Shown here piece by piece: positions 25,778 to 34,634 of a stretch of 64,000 bases of DNA. The stretch covers positions 620,001 to 684,000 of the forward strand of contig CBDDKM010000002.1 in assembly GCA_965230225.1 (NCBI GenBank), written 5' to 3'. This DNA is from CALSMU01 sp965230225. Lineage in GTDB: Bacteria; Bacteroidota; Bacteroidia; Flavobacteriales_D; Parvicellaceae. Position numbers and translations under genes: made by a program. The first letter of the stretch is position 1, and every line of letters starts with the position of its first letter. The notes under the pieces were generated by a model. That model saw only the letters and a program-made list of their open reading frames with translations. It did no database searches and was not told the DNA's origin.

Positions 25778-26881
25778 ATGAAACTGAATAATATAAAAAT
25801 GAAAAATTACGCATCTGTTGCACTAGTTACCCTGGCACTGGCTTCATGTTCTGCTCCTGTAGAGGAAGAAAAAGAAGCGGTAGAAGAAAGCCTTCCTTCT
25901 ATCACAACCATCCAAACAGAAAAACAGGTTTTTGATCACTACTTTGAAATACAAGGAGCCATCGAAGCAGAGAAAAACGTAATTGTGGTACCTGAAGCAG
26001 GAGGTTTAATTAAAACACTTCCTGTACAAGAAGGACAAATAATCACTAAAGGGTCTACCATTGCCACCTTCGATTCTGATGTAATCGCATCGAATATGAA
26101 AGAGTTGGAAGAACAAATTGAATTAGCTCAATACATGTACGATAAACAAGTTGCTCTTTCCGAAAAAGGTGTAGGAACCGAAATGGCTCTTAAACAAGCC
26201 GAAGGACAATTAAAAACCTTAAAACAAACCCTTCAATCGGTTAAAACCCAAAAGGGAAAGTTTGTTCTTAGCGCACCATTTACTGGGTACATTGAAGAAG
26301 TTTTTCCTGTTGTTGGTGAAGTTGCCGGGCCGGGAAGTCCAATTATTAGACTTATCGACTTAACTAAAATGAGTGTTAAAGCAGATATTTCTGAGTCTTA
26401 TTTAGCTAAAATTAACCAAACAAGTATCGCCAACCTTTCTTTTCCTGCTTTGGGAAATGAAGAAATAAAAGGGCTAAACTTAAAGCGTGTTGGAAAATTT
26501 GTAAATCCTGTAAATAGAACCATTACAGTAGAAGTTGAAATTCCTAACCCGGATATGCACCACGTACCTAATTTAATGTCGGTTATGAGGATTAGAGACT
26601 ATGTAGATTCTAATGCTATTGTGATTCCTTCCAGAACCATTTTAAGAGATGTAAATCAAGAACCATTTGTATATGTTTTTGAACCTGGAGATACTAAAGA
26701 ATCTGAGTCTGGTGAAAAACAAATTACCGGGCATGTAAAACAGGTTTCCATCGAAATTGGAAAATCTTCAGGAGATTATACTCAGGTTATTTCTGGTCTT
26801 ACCGAAAACGAGCAAGTTGTTGATAAAGGATGTAGAGGTGTTAAAGACGAGCAGGAAGTAAGAATTAACGAAAAGAAGTAA
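25778..26881 (+). CDS. RND efflux periplasmic adaptor lipoprotein
   Basis: 367 residues with a lipoprotein signal (SVALVTLALASCSAPVEEE). The real start may be the second ATG at 25799 (MKNYASVALV), since the first seven residues add nothing. Membrane fusion protein features are visible: the beta-barrel/lipoyl half VVPEAGGLIKTLPVQEGQIITKGSTIATFDSDV, a coiled-coil hairpin (MKELEEQIELAQYMYDKQVALSEKG...), the second lipoyl half GKFVLSAPFTGYIEEVFPVVGEVAGPGSPI, then the barrel. It joins the TolC and RND proteins. Confidence 0.92.
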   Translation: MKLNNIKMKNYASVALVTLALASCSAPVEEEKEAVEESLPSITTIQTEKQVFDHYFEIQGAIEAEKNVIVVPEAGGLIKTLPVQEGQIITKGSTIATFDSDVIASNMKELEEQIELAQYMYDKQVALSEKGVGTEMALKQAEGQLKTLKQTLQSVKTQKGKFVLSAPFTGYIEEVFPVVGEVAGPGSPIIRLIDLTKMSVKADISESYLAKINQTSIANLSFPALGNEEIKGLNLKRVGKFVNPVNRTITVEVEIPNPDMHHVPNLMSVMRIRDYVDSNAIVIPSRTILRDVNQEPFVYVFEPGDTKESESGEKQITGHVKQVSIEIGKSSGDYTQVISGLTENEQVVDKGCRGVKDEQEVRINEKK

Positions 26882-26909
26882 GACAGAATCAAACTAAAAG
26901 AAACTAGAA

Positions 26910-29900
26910 ATGGAAAAAAATAAACCTTCGTTGAAGGAGTTTGCGCTGTCTACTCTTTCGGTGAAAAACCGTAAAACGGTTTATCTGATCCTCGCCATTT
27001 TGGTATTAGGTGGAGCTATGGCTTACCAAAGAATGGCAAGGGAAAGTTTCCCGGAAATTCAAGTTCCGGAGATCTATGTAAATGTTCCCTACCCTGGTAA
27101 CTCCCCTGAGATTATTCGAGATAAAATTGTTAAGCCTCTTGAAAAAGAGTTGAACAAGAAAAAGGGAATTGATAAAATTAAATCAACAGCCATTCAGGAC
27201 TTCGCAGTACTGGTAGTTACATTCGAATTTAGTGTAACTCCCGACGATGCAAAAGATCTGGTAGAAGAAGCTTTGTCTGATGCGAGAAGTACCAAATCTT
27301 TTGCTCAGGATTTACCTGTAGAACCTACCGTAGCTAAAATGGACGTGAATGAGTTTCCTATTCTGAACATCAACTTATCTGGTAACTACCCAGTTCAGTT
27401 CCTAAAGGAAAAAGCGGAAGATTTAAAAGATAAGATTGAAGCCATATCGGAGATTAGTTCCGCCGACATTAGGGGGGTTCAGGATCAGAAGATGAAAATT
27501 GAAATGAAAAAGTACGCGGCAGAAGCCAAAAAAGTAAGTTTTCATGATGTTGAAACAGCGATCCAAAACAACAACTTAACCATTGGTGCTGGTAACATCA
27601 GTGTAGATGGTATTGATCATTTCGTGATCATCGATGGTAAATTCAAAACGGAAGAAGAAATCAGAAACTTAGTGGTAAAACACGAAGGGTCTGATGATGT
27701 TTTCTTACACGAAGTAGCAACGGTAACTTTTGGAGATACAGATACTACCAGTTATGCTCGTCAGAACGACAACCCAGTGGTAATGATCGACATTAAAAAA
27801 CGTGCTGGATCTAATATTGTAAACGCCATTGATAATGTAAAGGAAGTGGTAAAAGAAGCTCAATTGGATGATTTTCCATCCGGAATGCAAGTAACTTTTA
27901 CCAACGACCAATCAGTTACCATTCGTTCGCAAGTAAGTAACCTGGAAAACTCTATCATTTTTGGAGTTATCCTGGTGGTTGGAGTACTGCTGTTTTTCCT
28001 TGGACTAAGAAACGCATTGTTTGTGGGAATCGCGATTCCTCTTTCGATGGCAATGTCTATGATGATCCTAAATGCTGCAGGTGTTACCCTAAACATTATG
28101 GTGCTATTCTCTTTGGTACTAGCCCTGGGAATGCTGGTAGATAACGGTATTGTAGTAGTAGAAAATATCTATCGTTTGATGGAAGAGGAAGGCATGACCG
28201 GAATTAAAGCGGCCATCTATGGAGTTGGTGAGGTGGCCTGGCCGATCATTGCCTCCACTGCTACTACTCTTGCTGTATTTATTCCTCTGGCCTTGTGGCC
28301 CGGAATGATGGGAGAGTTTATGCAGTACCTACCTATTACCTTAATGATCGTACTTGGATCCTCTTTATTTGTGGCATTGGTTATTAACCCTGTGTTAACA
28401 GCGGTGTTAATGAAAGTAGATCAAAAACAACCTCGTAAAAAGAGAGTATTTATTTGGTTTGGTGCCTTTGCTACTGTTGCCATTCTCCTATACCCAACCG
28501 GATCTTTTGGGATGGCAAACATCTTTGCAACCATTGCTCTATTAATTTTAATTAATGCCTTCTTCTTTTATCCGGCTACCATTTGGTTCCAAAACAAGTT
28601 GCTACCAATTTTGGAAAATGCTTATAAAAGATTCTTAACTGGAGCAATTAAAGGAAAAAGACCTATTTGGGTATTTGGGGGAACATTTGTAATGCTATTC
28701 CTATCATTTGTATTGATGGGAGTATTCCCACCAAAAGTGTTGTTTTTCCCGGATAACCAACCAAACTACATCAATATTTTTATTGAGCACCCTGCCGGAA
28801 CTGATATCGCAGTTACCAATAAAACTACCGAAGAGGTAAAAGATGTAATTGATGCTGTATTAAACAAAGAGGTAGATGGTAAACTGGACGGTAGATCTGC
28901 CACCTACTCTTACAACTCGGTATTTAACGTAAACCGCTCAATCGATAAAATTGGTCAACCTGTTTACGATACAGTTCCATTTATTGAGTCCATCATTGAA
29001 CAAGTAGGTAAGGGAACATCTGATCCTATGGAAGGACCATCTTTTGGAGAAACTCCAAACAAAGCTAGAATTACAGTTTCTTTCTGTGAGTTCTCTAACC
29101 GTAGAGGATTAAACACTGCAGATGTGATGACCGCTCTGGAAGATACCCTAAAAAACTGGTCGTACGCAGATGTTAAAATTGTATTGGCAAAAGATCCTGC
29201 CGGACCTCCTCAGGAACCACCAGTTAATATTGAAATTAGTGGTTCTGATAACTATAAAGATATTGTAGTTGGAGCTGAATTGCTAAGAAAATACCTTGCA
29301 GCATTTAATGTAGAGGGAGTACAGGAATTAACTACTGATGTAAAGCTTAACAAAGCAGAAATCAGAATTAACCTGAACCACGAATACCTTCAGTCGAATG
29401 GAATGAGCAACGGTCAAATTGCTTCTACTATCAGAACGGCATTGTTTGGTAAAGACATTTCTACTTTCGAATTGGATGACGAAATTTACGACCTCAACCT
29501 TAGATTAGGTACTGAGTTCCGTGGAGGTATTGATGATCTGTTGGATCAGAAAATTATGTTCATGAACAACAGAGGTCAGAAACTGGATATTCCAATTAGA
29601 TCGGTAGTGGATGACATAGATATTATCTATAACAACAGCTCCATTAAAAGAACTAACCTGGAAAACATGGTTACGGTATACTCCGGTGTTGAACAAGGAG
29701 CTAACCCTACCATGGTGGTGGATTCGTTAAAAGCTAAAATGGAAGGTTTTTACGATTCACCTGAAGGAGCTGAGTTCAAAGAACTTGGTTTGGACTTCAG
29801 ATTCTCTGGTCAAATGGATGAGCAAGCCAAAGAAATGGAATTCTTGAGTTCGGCTTTATTAATCGCTGTTTTCTTAATTCTATTGATCATTGTAGCACAG

Positions 29901-30470
29901 TTTAACTCGTTCTCTACACCTACCATTATTTTACTTTCGGTAGTGTTGAGTTTGGTGGGTGTATTCTTTGGAATCATTCTCACCGGCGATGACTTTGTAA
30001 TCATCATGACCATGATTGGTATTATTTCCCTGGCAGGTATTGTTGTAAATAATGCCATTGTACTGGTGGATTATACCAACCTTATTAGAAAAAGAAGAAA
30101 AGAAGAATTAGGCCTTAATGAAACACAACAATTGCCTATTTCGGAAGTAAAAGATGCAATTATTCAGGGTGGAAAAACCCGTCTGCGTCCGGTATTGTTA
30201 ACAGCAATTACCACCATTCTGGGATTATTACCATTGGCAACCGGAATGAACATTGATTTCTTCTCGTTGTATTCTGAATTTGATCCGAGAATATTCTTTG
30301 GTGGAGACAATGCCATTTTCTTCGGAGCAATGAGTTGGACCATTATTTATGGATTAACATTTGCCACCTTCTTAACCCTGGTTGTAGTACCTGCTATGTA
30401 CTACTTGTTATACAGACTAAAACTTTGGTTCTATCGCATTGCGAACTGGGAACTGAAGAGCGAGATATAG
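26910..30470 (+). CDS. RND-family efflux pump (AcrB-like, hydrophobe/amphiphile type)
   Basis: 1186 residues, longer than typical AcrB because of an extra hydrophobic segment between the two halves (FATVAILLYPTGSFGMANIF onward, around residues 515-560). Two repeated halves each carry TM1, a porter domain and a TM cluster. The proton-relay region reads GMLVDNGIVVVEN, with Asp411 kept and Asn412 in place of the second Asp of AcrB. It should export drugs, bile-like compounds or metabolites using proton motive force, together with the TolC and adaptor products of the same operon. Confidence 0.94.
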   Translation: MEKNKPSLKEFALSTLSVKNRKTVYLILAILVLGGAMAYQRMARESFPEIQVPEIYVNVPYPGNSPEIIRDKIVKPLEKELNKKKGIDKIKSTAIQDFAVLVVTFEFSVTPDDAKDLVEEALSDARSTKSFAQDLPVEPTVAKMDVNEFPILNINLSGNYPVQFLKEKAEDLKDKIEAISEISSADIRGVQDQKMKIEMKKYAAEAKKVSFHDVETAIQNNNLTIGAGNISVDGIDHFVIIDGKFKTEEEIRNLVVKHEGSDDVFLHEVATVTFGDTDTTSYARQNDNPVVMIDIKKRAGSNIVNAIDNVKEVVKEAQLDDFPSGMQVTFTNDQSVTIRSQVSNLENSIIFGVILVVGVLLFFLGLRNALFVGIAIPLSMAMSMMILNAAGVTLNIMVLFSLVLALGMLVDNGIVVVENIYRLMEEEGMTGIKAAIYGVGEVAWPIIASTATTLAVFIPLALWPGMMGEFMQYLPITLMIVLGSSLFVALVINPVLTAVLMKVDQKQPRKKRVFIWFGAFATVAILLYPTGSFGMANIFATIALLILINAFFFYPATIWFQNKLLPILENAYKRFLTGAIKGKRPIWVFGGTFVMLFLSFVLMGVFPPKVLFFPDNQPNYINIFIEHPAGTDIAVTNKTTEEVKDVIDAVLNKEVDGKLDGRSATYSYNSVFNVNRSIDKIGQPVYDTVPFIESIIEQVGKGTSDPMEGPSFGETPNKARITVSFCEFSNRRGLNTADVMTALEDTLKNWSYADVKIVLAKDPAGPPQEPPVNIEISGSDNYKDIVVGAELLRKYLAAFNVEGVQELTTDVKLNKAEIRINLNHEYLQSNGMSNGQIASTIRTALFGKDISTFELDDEIYDLNLRLGTEFRGGIDDLLDQKIMFMNNRGQKLDIPIRSVVDDIDIIYNNSSIKRTNLENMVTVYSGVEQGANPTMVVDSLKAKMEGFYDSPEGAEFKELGLDFRFSGQMDEQAKEMEFLSSALLIAVFLILLIIVAQFNSFSTPTIILLSVVLSLVGVFFGIILTGDDFVIIMTMIGIISLAGIVVNNAIVLVDYTNLIRKRRKEELGLNETQQLPISEVKDAIIQGGKTRLRPVLLTAITTILGLLPLATGMNIDFFSLYSEFDPRIFFGGDNAIFFGAMSWTIIYGLTFATFLTLVVVPAMYYLLYRLKLWFYRIANWELKSEI

Positions 30471-30500
30471 TTGTTGTTGGTTGTGCAACTTAGTGGAAAG

Positions 30501-30534
30501 CCCTCTCTGATTATTTCAGAGGGGGTTTTCTTTT
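30501..30534 (+). terminator. Terminator of the efflux operon
   Basis: Inverted repeat CCCTCTCTGA / TCAGAGGGGG (one mismatch) with loop TTATT, then TTTTCTTTT, 30 bases after the RND stop codon. Confidence 0.85.
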
Positions 30535-30611
30535 ATTTAACAGGTTTTGAACTGATAATCTTCATGTTTCTACCCTACCCGGTTACGTAACTTTAAGTAA
30601 AAGTTAAAGCG

Positions 30612-30974
30612 ATGAAGATTCACATAGAAGACAACGTTAGTACGGAAGACATTAAAAAGAAATTCAGCAGGGTGTATCCTTATTTAAAATTGGAATTTTT
30701 TACCAAAAAGCATGCTGAAGGAGAAGGATCAGGAAAAGACTCCCTGATTAAGGAGGATGTTAAAATTGCCGAAATCAGAACCAAGCACAACGAAGGTGAT
30801 TTTATCATTACACCGGCCAGTACGGTTACGGAAGTGGAGCAAGGTTTTGAAAGCAAATTCGGGATAAATGTTCAAGTATTTAGAAAAAGCCATAACCTGT
30901 GGTTGGAAACTACAGCTACGGATAACTGGACACTTAAAGAACAGAACGAAACCGGAATGGAAATGGATTCATAA
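30612..30974 (+). CDS. Conserved hypothetical protein, 120 aa, paired with a CBS protein
   Basis: Not recognised. The sequence starts MKIHIEDNVSTEDIKKKFSRVYPYLKLEFFTKKH and contains a QGFESKFGINVQVFRKSHNLWLETTATDNWTL segment; no signal peptide or membrane helix is visible. A CBS-domain gene follows after 17 bases, so they probably act together. The upstream AT-rich region carries TAACTTTA at 30587-30594, which resembles a -7 box with a weak last base. Confidence 0.7.
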   Translation: MKIHIEDNVSTEDIKKKFSRVYPYLKLEFFTKKHAEGEGSGKDSLIKEDVKIAEIRTKHNEGDFIITPASTVTEVEQGFESKFGINVQVFRKSHNLWLETTATDNWTLKEQNETGMEMDS

Positions 30975-30991
30975 TTAAAAAATAACATAGA

Positions 30992-31408
30992 ATGAAAAGA
31001 AGAGAGCCAATTTCTAAGATCATGACAACAGATCTTTTGAAGTTAGATGTAAAAAACGGTAATCTATATGATGCCCAGAATTTATTGGAGAAAAACAACA
31101 TCAGACACTTGCCTGTTGTTGAGGGAGAGTCCTTAAAGGGAATCATTAGCTTAACGGACATTAACCGAATTAGCTACGGTGGTAATTTTGGTCAGTCTGA
31201 AGTAGACAATGCCATCTTTGATATGCTTAGCATTGATCAGGTAATGCATCATCATCCAACAACTGTTTCACCGGAAGATACCATTAAAGATGTAGCAGAA
31301 ATATTAGCCACTAACGAATTTCATGCTGTTCCTGTAACAGAAAATGAAGAGTTAGTAGGAATTGTAACTACAACTGATCTAATCAACTATTTGCTAGATC
31401 AGTATTAA
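30992..31408 (+). CDS. Tandem CBS-domain protein
   Basis: 138 residues forming a stand-alone Bateman module: first CBS ISKIMTTDLLKLDVKNGNLYDAQNLLEKNNIRHLPVVEGESLKGIISLTDINRISYGG, second CBS SIDQVMHHHPTTVSPEDTIKDVAEILATNEFHAVPVTENEELVGIVTTTDLINYLL. The ribose-contact motif (T/S-x-x-D, seen as SLTD and TTTD) is present in both. Such modules bind adenosine nucleotides and sense energy status; the partner here may be the 120-residue protein encoded just upstream. Confidence 0.88.
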   Translation: MKRREPISKIMTTDLLKLDVKNGNLYDAQNLLEKNNIRHLPVVEGESLKGIISLTDINRISYGGNFGQSEVDNAIFDMLSIDQVMHHHPTTVSPEDTIKDVAEILATNEFHAVPVTENEELVGIVTTTDLINYLLDQY

Positions 31409-31420
31409 TCCGATTTTTCA

Positions 31421-31439
31421 TACGAACGAATTGTTCGTA
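31421..31439. repeat. 19-bp inverted repeat between CBS and aromatic genes
   Basis: TACGAAC-GAATT-GTTCGTA, perfect 7-base arms around a 5-base centre, 13 bases after the CBS stop. It has no T run, so it does not look like an intrinsic terminator; it may be an operator or a weak RNA hairpin. Confidence 0.4.
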
Positions 31440-31484
31440 AGGGGGCAAAAGAAAAATCAAACGATTAAGCTTAGATTTAGATAA

Positions 31485-31513
31485 AAAACAAGGGGCGCAA
31501 TGCCCCTTGTTTT
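31485..31513 (-). terminator. Terminator at the end of the aromatic operon (bidirectional)
   Basis: Arms AAAACAAGGGGC and GCCCCTTGTTTT around GCAAT. The right arm overlaps the stop codon of the DAHP synthase gene (31512-31514). A and T runs on both sides let it also stop transcripts coming from the CBS gene. Confidence 0.8.
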
Positions 31514-32603
31514 ATTCTTTATTCATAATCTTCGTTTGCTGACCTATCGATTCTTTGTGAATAATCTTTAGCAGCTTATCGGTAAAATCATCCGACAGAC
31601 CTAAGGCAGATGCCAGACTTTTTCTTTTTCGAATAATTTCATCCCAACGACCCACTTGTAAAATGGTAACGTCATTGTCTCTTTTATACTTACCTATTTC
31701 GATGGCCACTTTCATTCTGGCAGCTAATTTCTGAATGATTTCTTCATCAATTTCATCAATCTTTTCTCTTAACTCACCAAGGTGATCTATGAAGTCTTTA
31801 TTGTCTGTACTTCTAGAACGAATTATAAGCTCTTTTAACAGCTTATCTAAGTTTTTTGGTGTAATCTGTTGTGCTGCATCACTCCATGCTTCATCGGGCG
31901 TTATATGGCTTTCAATCATCAATCCTTCGAAATCCAAATCCATAGCTTTTTGAGAGATCATAGCAATTAAGTCTCTATTACCACCAATATGACTTGGATC
32001 GCAAATAATTGGAAGCTCCGGGTACAAACGTTTTAACTCAATTGGGTACTCCCATTTTGGAATATTTCGGTAAGCCGATTTATCGAAACTGGAAAATCCT
32101 CTATGTATTGCGGCTAGTTTATTAATTCCGGCCTGATTAATTCTTTCCAGGGCTCCCAACCACAATTGCAAATCCGGGTTTAAGGGATTCTTCACCATTA
32201 CCGGAATATCAACACCTTTTAAAACGTCGGCAATTTCCTGTACAGAGAAAGGGTTAACCGTTGTTCTGGCTCCTATCCAAAGTACATCAACTCCTGCCTT
32301 TAAAGCTTGTTCCGTATGCTTAGCATTTGCAACTTCCGTTGTAACCGGTAATCCAAGTTTTTTACCTGCATTAACCAACCATCCCAGTCCTTCTTCTCCT
32401 ACTCCTTCGAACGAATTAGGTCGGGTTCTGGGTTTCCAGATTCCTGCTCTCAGGTAATCTACTTTTCCGGATTCTGCCAGAGCAGTAGCAGTAACCATAA
32501 CCTGCTCTTCTGTTTCTGCACTACAAGGTCCGCTTATTATAATTGGTCGCTTCCCTTCTTTTAACCATTGGTCAGCTGGTAATATATCTAGTTGTTTCTT
32601 CAT
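31512..32603 (-). CDS. Bifunctional DAHP synthase (KDSA-type)/chorismate mutase type II
   Basis: 363 residues. Residues 1 to about 260 form a type I DAHP synthase of the short AroG/KdsA-like subgroup: IISGPCSAETEEQV, then IGARTTVNPFSVQEI and KNPLNPDLQLWLGALERINQAG, and CDPSHIGGNRDLI. The C-terminal ~90 residues (LRE KIDEIDEEIIQKLAARMKVAIEIGKYK) are an AroQ chorismate mutase. The enzyme makes the first committed intermediate of the shikimate pathway and converts chorismate to prephenate. Last gene of the aromatic operon; 4 bases separate it from tyrA. Confidence 0.92.
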   Translation of the reverse strand: MKKQLDILPADQWLKEGKRPIIISGPCSAETEEQVMVTATALAESGKVDYLRAGIWKPRTRPNSFEGVGEEGLGWLVNAGKKLGLPVTTEVANAKHTEQALKAGVDVLWIGARTTVNPFSVQEIADVLKGVDIPVMVKNPLNPDLQLWLGALERINQAGINKLAAIHRGFSSFDKSAYRNIPKWEYPIELKRLYPELPIICDPSHIGGNRDLIAMISQKAMDLDFEGLMIESHITPDEAWSDAAQQITPKNLDKLLKELIIRSRSTDNKDFIDHLGELREKIDEIDEEIIQKLAARMKVAIEIGKYKRDNDVTILQVGRWDEIIRKRKSLASALGLSDDFTDKLLKIIHKESIGQQTKIMNKE

Positions 32604-32607
32604 TTTC

Positions 32608-33465
32608 CTAATTTTTTGTGTCTCCTTTTAATATTCTTCTAATGTCGTTGGCCTGCTGCATTAACAGGTAAATATCTTCTGATTTATTGTGTTTTAAAAA
32701 TGTCTTAAAATCGTGAAGCTGATCGATGTACTCCTCCAAAGCCGGAACAAGATACTCAGAGTTGTGCTCAAAAATGGGTTTCCACATATCCGGCGAACTC
32801 TTTGCCAATCGAACAGTAGAACTAAATCCCGATCCTGCCAGATCGAAAATGTTTTTCTCGCTCTTTTCTATATTCAATACGGTTAAACCAAGAGCAAATG
32901 AACTGATGTGAGATAAGTGAGATACATACGCAATGTGCATATCGTGCTCTTCTGCCCCCATGTATTTTATGTTCATTCCCAATACATCGTACACATCTTC
33001 TACCATTTTTAAAGCATCAGCATCCGACTTTTCTTTCTCGCAAATAATCCCAGTTTTATGATTAAACAGGTTATTAATTGCAGCTTTTGGTCCTGCATTT
33101 TCAGTTCCTGCAATTGGATGTCCGGCTACAAATCGATTCCTTTTAGGATGATCGGATAATACTTTACAAATTCCAGATTTGGTTGAACCGACATCAGTTA
33201 TCACTTGCTTTTCAGTTATCAATGCTAACACTTGTTCCACCACTTTTCTGGCAGAATCTACAGGAATTGCCACCACTATCAGATCACATTCCTGAACAGC
33301 ATCATTTAAGGATTTAATCTCATCCACCAATCCCAATTCAAATGCCTCATGTGAGTGTATCGGATTATGATCTACTCCAATTAGTAAGTCGGCAAATCCT
33401 CTTTTTCTGAGATCTTTGGCAATACTACCACCAATTAATCCCAATCCTATTATCGCTACTTTCAT
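32608..33465 (-). CDS. tyrA: Prephenate dehydrogenase
   Basis: 285 residues with the NAD-binding motif VAIIGLGLIGGSIAKDLRKRG and the prephenate-site signature AGHPIAGTENAGPKAA (catalytic His), plus HMHIAYVSHLSHISSFALG. It oxidatively decarboxylates prephenate to 4-hydroxyphenylpyruvate for tyrosine. No C-terminal ACT domain is present, so feedback control is likely elsewhere. The start overlaps the preceding aminotransferase stop by 4 bases. Confidence 0.9.
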   Translation of the reverse strand: MKVAIIGLGLIGGSIAKDLRKRGFADLLIGVDHNPIHSHEAFELGLVDEIKSLNDAVQECDLIVVAIPVDSARKVVEQVLALITEKQVITDVGSTKSGICKVLSDHPKRNRFVAGHPIAGTENAGPKAAINNLFNHKTGIICEKEKSDADALKMVEDVYDVLGMNIKYMGAEEHDMHIAYVSHLSHISSFALGLTVLNIEKSEKNIFDLAGSGFSSTVRLAKSSPDMWKPIFEHNSEYLVPALEEYIDQLHDFKTFLKHNKSEDIYLLMQQANDIRRILKGDTKN

Positions 33466-34631
33466 GCCTTTACTAATAAATGTTTATTCACTCTGTTAAT
33501 TACTTCTTGCAGTGTTTCTTCGTTGGTACACAAAGATGCTCTTAAGTATCTTTCTCCTTCTGTTCCGAATATTTTTCCCGGAGTAATAAACACTTCTGCT
33601 TCCATGATTAGTTCATCTACAAAATCTTCTACACAGGCCACCGACTCCGGTATTTTTGCCCAAACGAATAATCCCACTTGACTCTTGCTATATGTACATC
33701 CCAGCAAATCAAAAAGCTGGTGCAATAGCTGCTTTCTTTTACTGTAAACTTCATCCAGTTTTAAGAACCATTCTCCTTCCAGTTCCAATGCTTTTATGGC
33801 TGCCTTTTGCAAACCATAAAACATCCCGGAATCCATGTTCGAACGAACGTTTAAAATAGTATCAATGTAAATGGATTTACCACTTATCCAACCTATTCTC
33901 CAACCTGCCATATTATGAGATTTACTTAGAGAATTTAACTCCAATGCCACCTCTTTGGCTCCGGGAATTTGAAATATACTAAACACTTTGTCAGTAAGTA
34001 TTCTACTATATGGATTATCGTTGATGATTAAAAATTCGTACTGGTGAGCCAATTCTACCAATTCGGTTAACACAGCAATATCTGCATCCGTACCGGTAGG
34101 CATATTTGGGTAGTTAATCCACATGAGTTTAACTTCTTCCAATGGTAACTTTTTAAGCTCTTCAATATCGATCTGAAATCCGTTATTCTCATTTAGCTTG
34201 TACTCCAACACCTTTGCATGAGCAAGATCCGCCACCGACTTATAAGTTGGGTAACCAGGATTTGGAACCAATACAGCATCTCCCTCATTAATAAATGCCT
34301 GAGTAATGTGCATAATTCCTTCCTTGGATCCAATTAACGGGAGAATTTCTTCATCGTTTAATTTTACGTTATAAAATCGTCCGTAATAATCTGCCATGGC
34401 ATGCCTTAACTCATCCAATCCTCTATAGCTCTGATATCCATGAGTATTAGCTGTATTTACTGATTTACACAACTGGTCTAACACACTTTGATGAGGCGCC
34501 AGATCAGGATTACCTATACCAATGTTAAGGATGTCTTTTCCAGACTCATTTAACTCCTTAATCTGCTTTAATTTTACAGAAAAGTAGTATTCCTTAACAG
34601 CATTTAATCTATTTGCCTTTTTAATGATCAT
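33462..34631 (-). CDS. Class I/II PLP-dependent aminotransferase of the aromatic operon
   Basis: 389 residues with the fold type I aminotransferase motifs: NIGIGNPDLAPHQSV, YPSYRG-like YQSYRGLDELRHAMADYYGRFY, LVPNPGYPTYKS, MWINYPNMPTG (Asn for PLP), INDNPYSRI (Asp) and SLSKSHNMAGWRIGW (PLP lysine). It most resembles the LL-diaminopimelate/aspartate aminotransferase branch. Lying between pheA and tyrA, it probably transaminates prephenate to arogenate, or phenylpyruvate and 4-hydroxyphenylpyruvate to Phe and Tyr. It overlaps tyrA by 4 bases and follows pheA after 3. Confidence 0.87.
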   Translation of the reverse strand: MIIKKANRLNAVKEYYFSVKLKQIKELNESGKDILNIGIGNPDLAPHQSVLDQLCKSVNTANTHGYQSYRGLDELRHAMADYYGRFYNVKLNDEEILPLIGSKEGIMHITQAFINEGDAVLVPNPGYPTYKSVADLAHAKVLEYKLNENNGFQIDIEELKKLPLEEVKLMWINYPNMPTGTDADIAVLTELVELAHQYEFLIINDNPYSRILTDKVFSIFQIPGAKEVALELNSLSKSHNMAGWRIGWISGKSIYIDTILNVRSNMDSGMFYGLQKAAIKALELEGEWFLKLDEVYSKRKQLLHQLFDLLGCTYSKSQVGLFVWAKIPESVACVEDFVDELIMEAEVFITPGKIFGTEGERYLRASLCTNEETLQEVINRVNKHLLVKA

Positions 34632-34634
34632 TAC

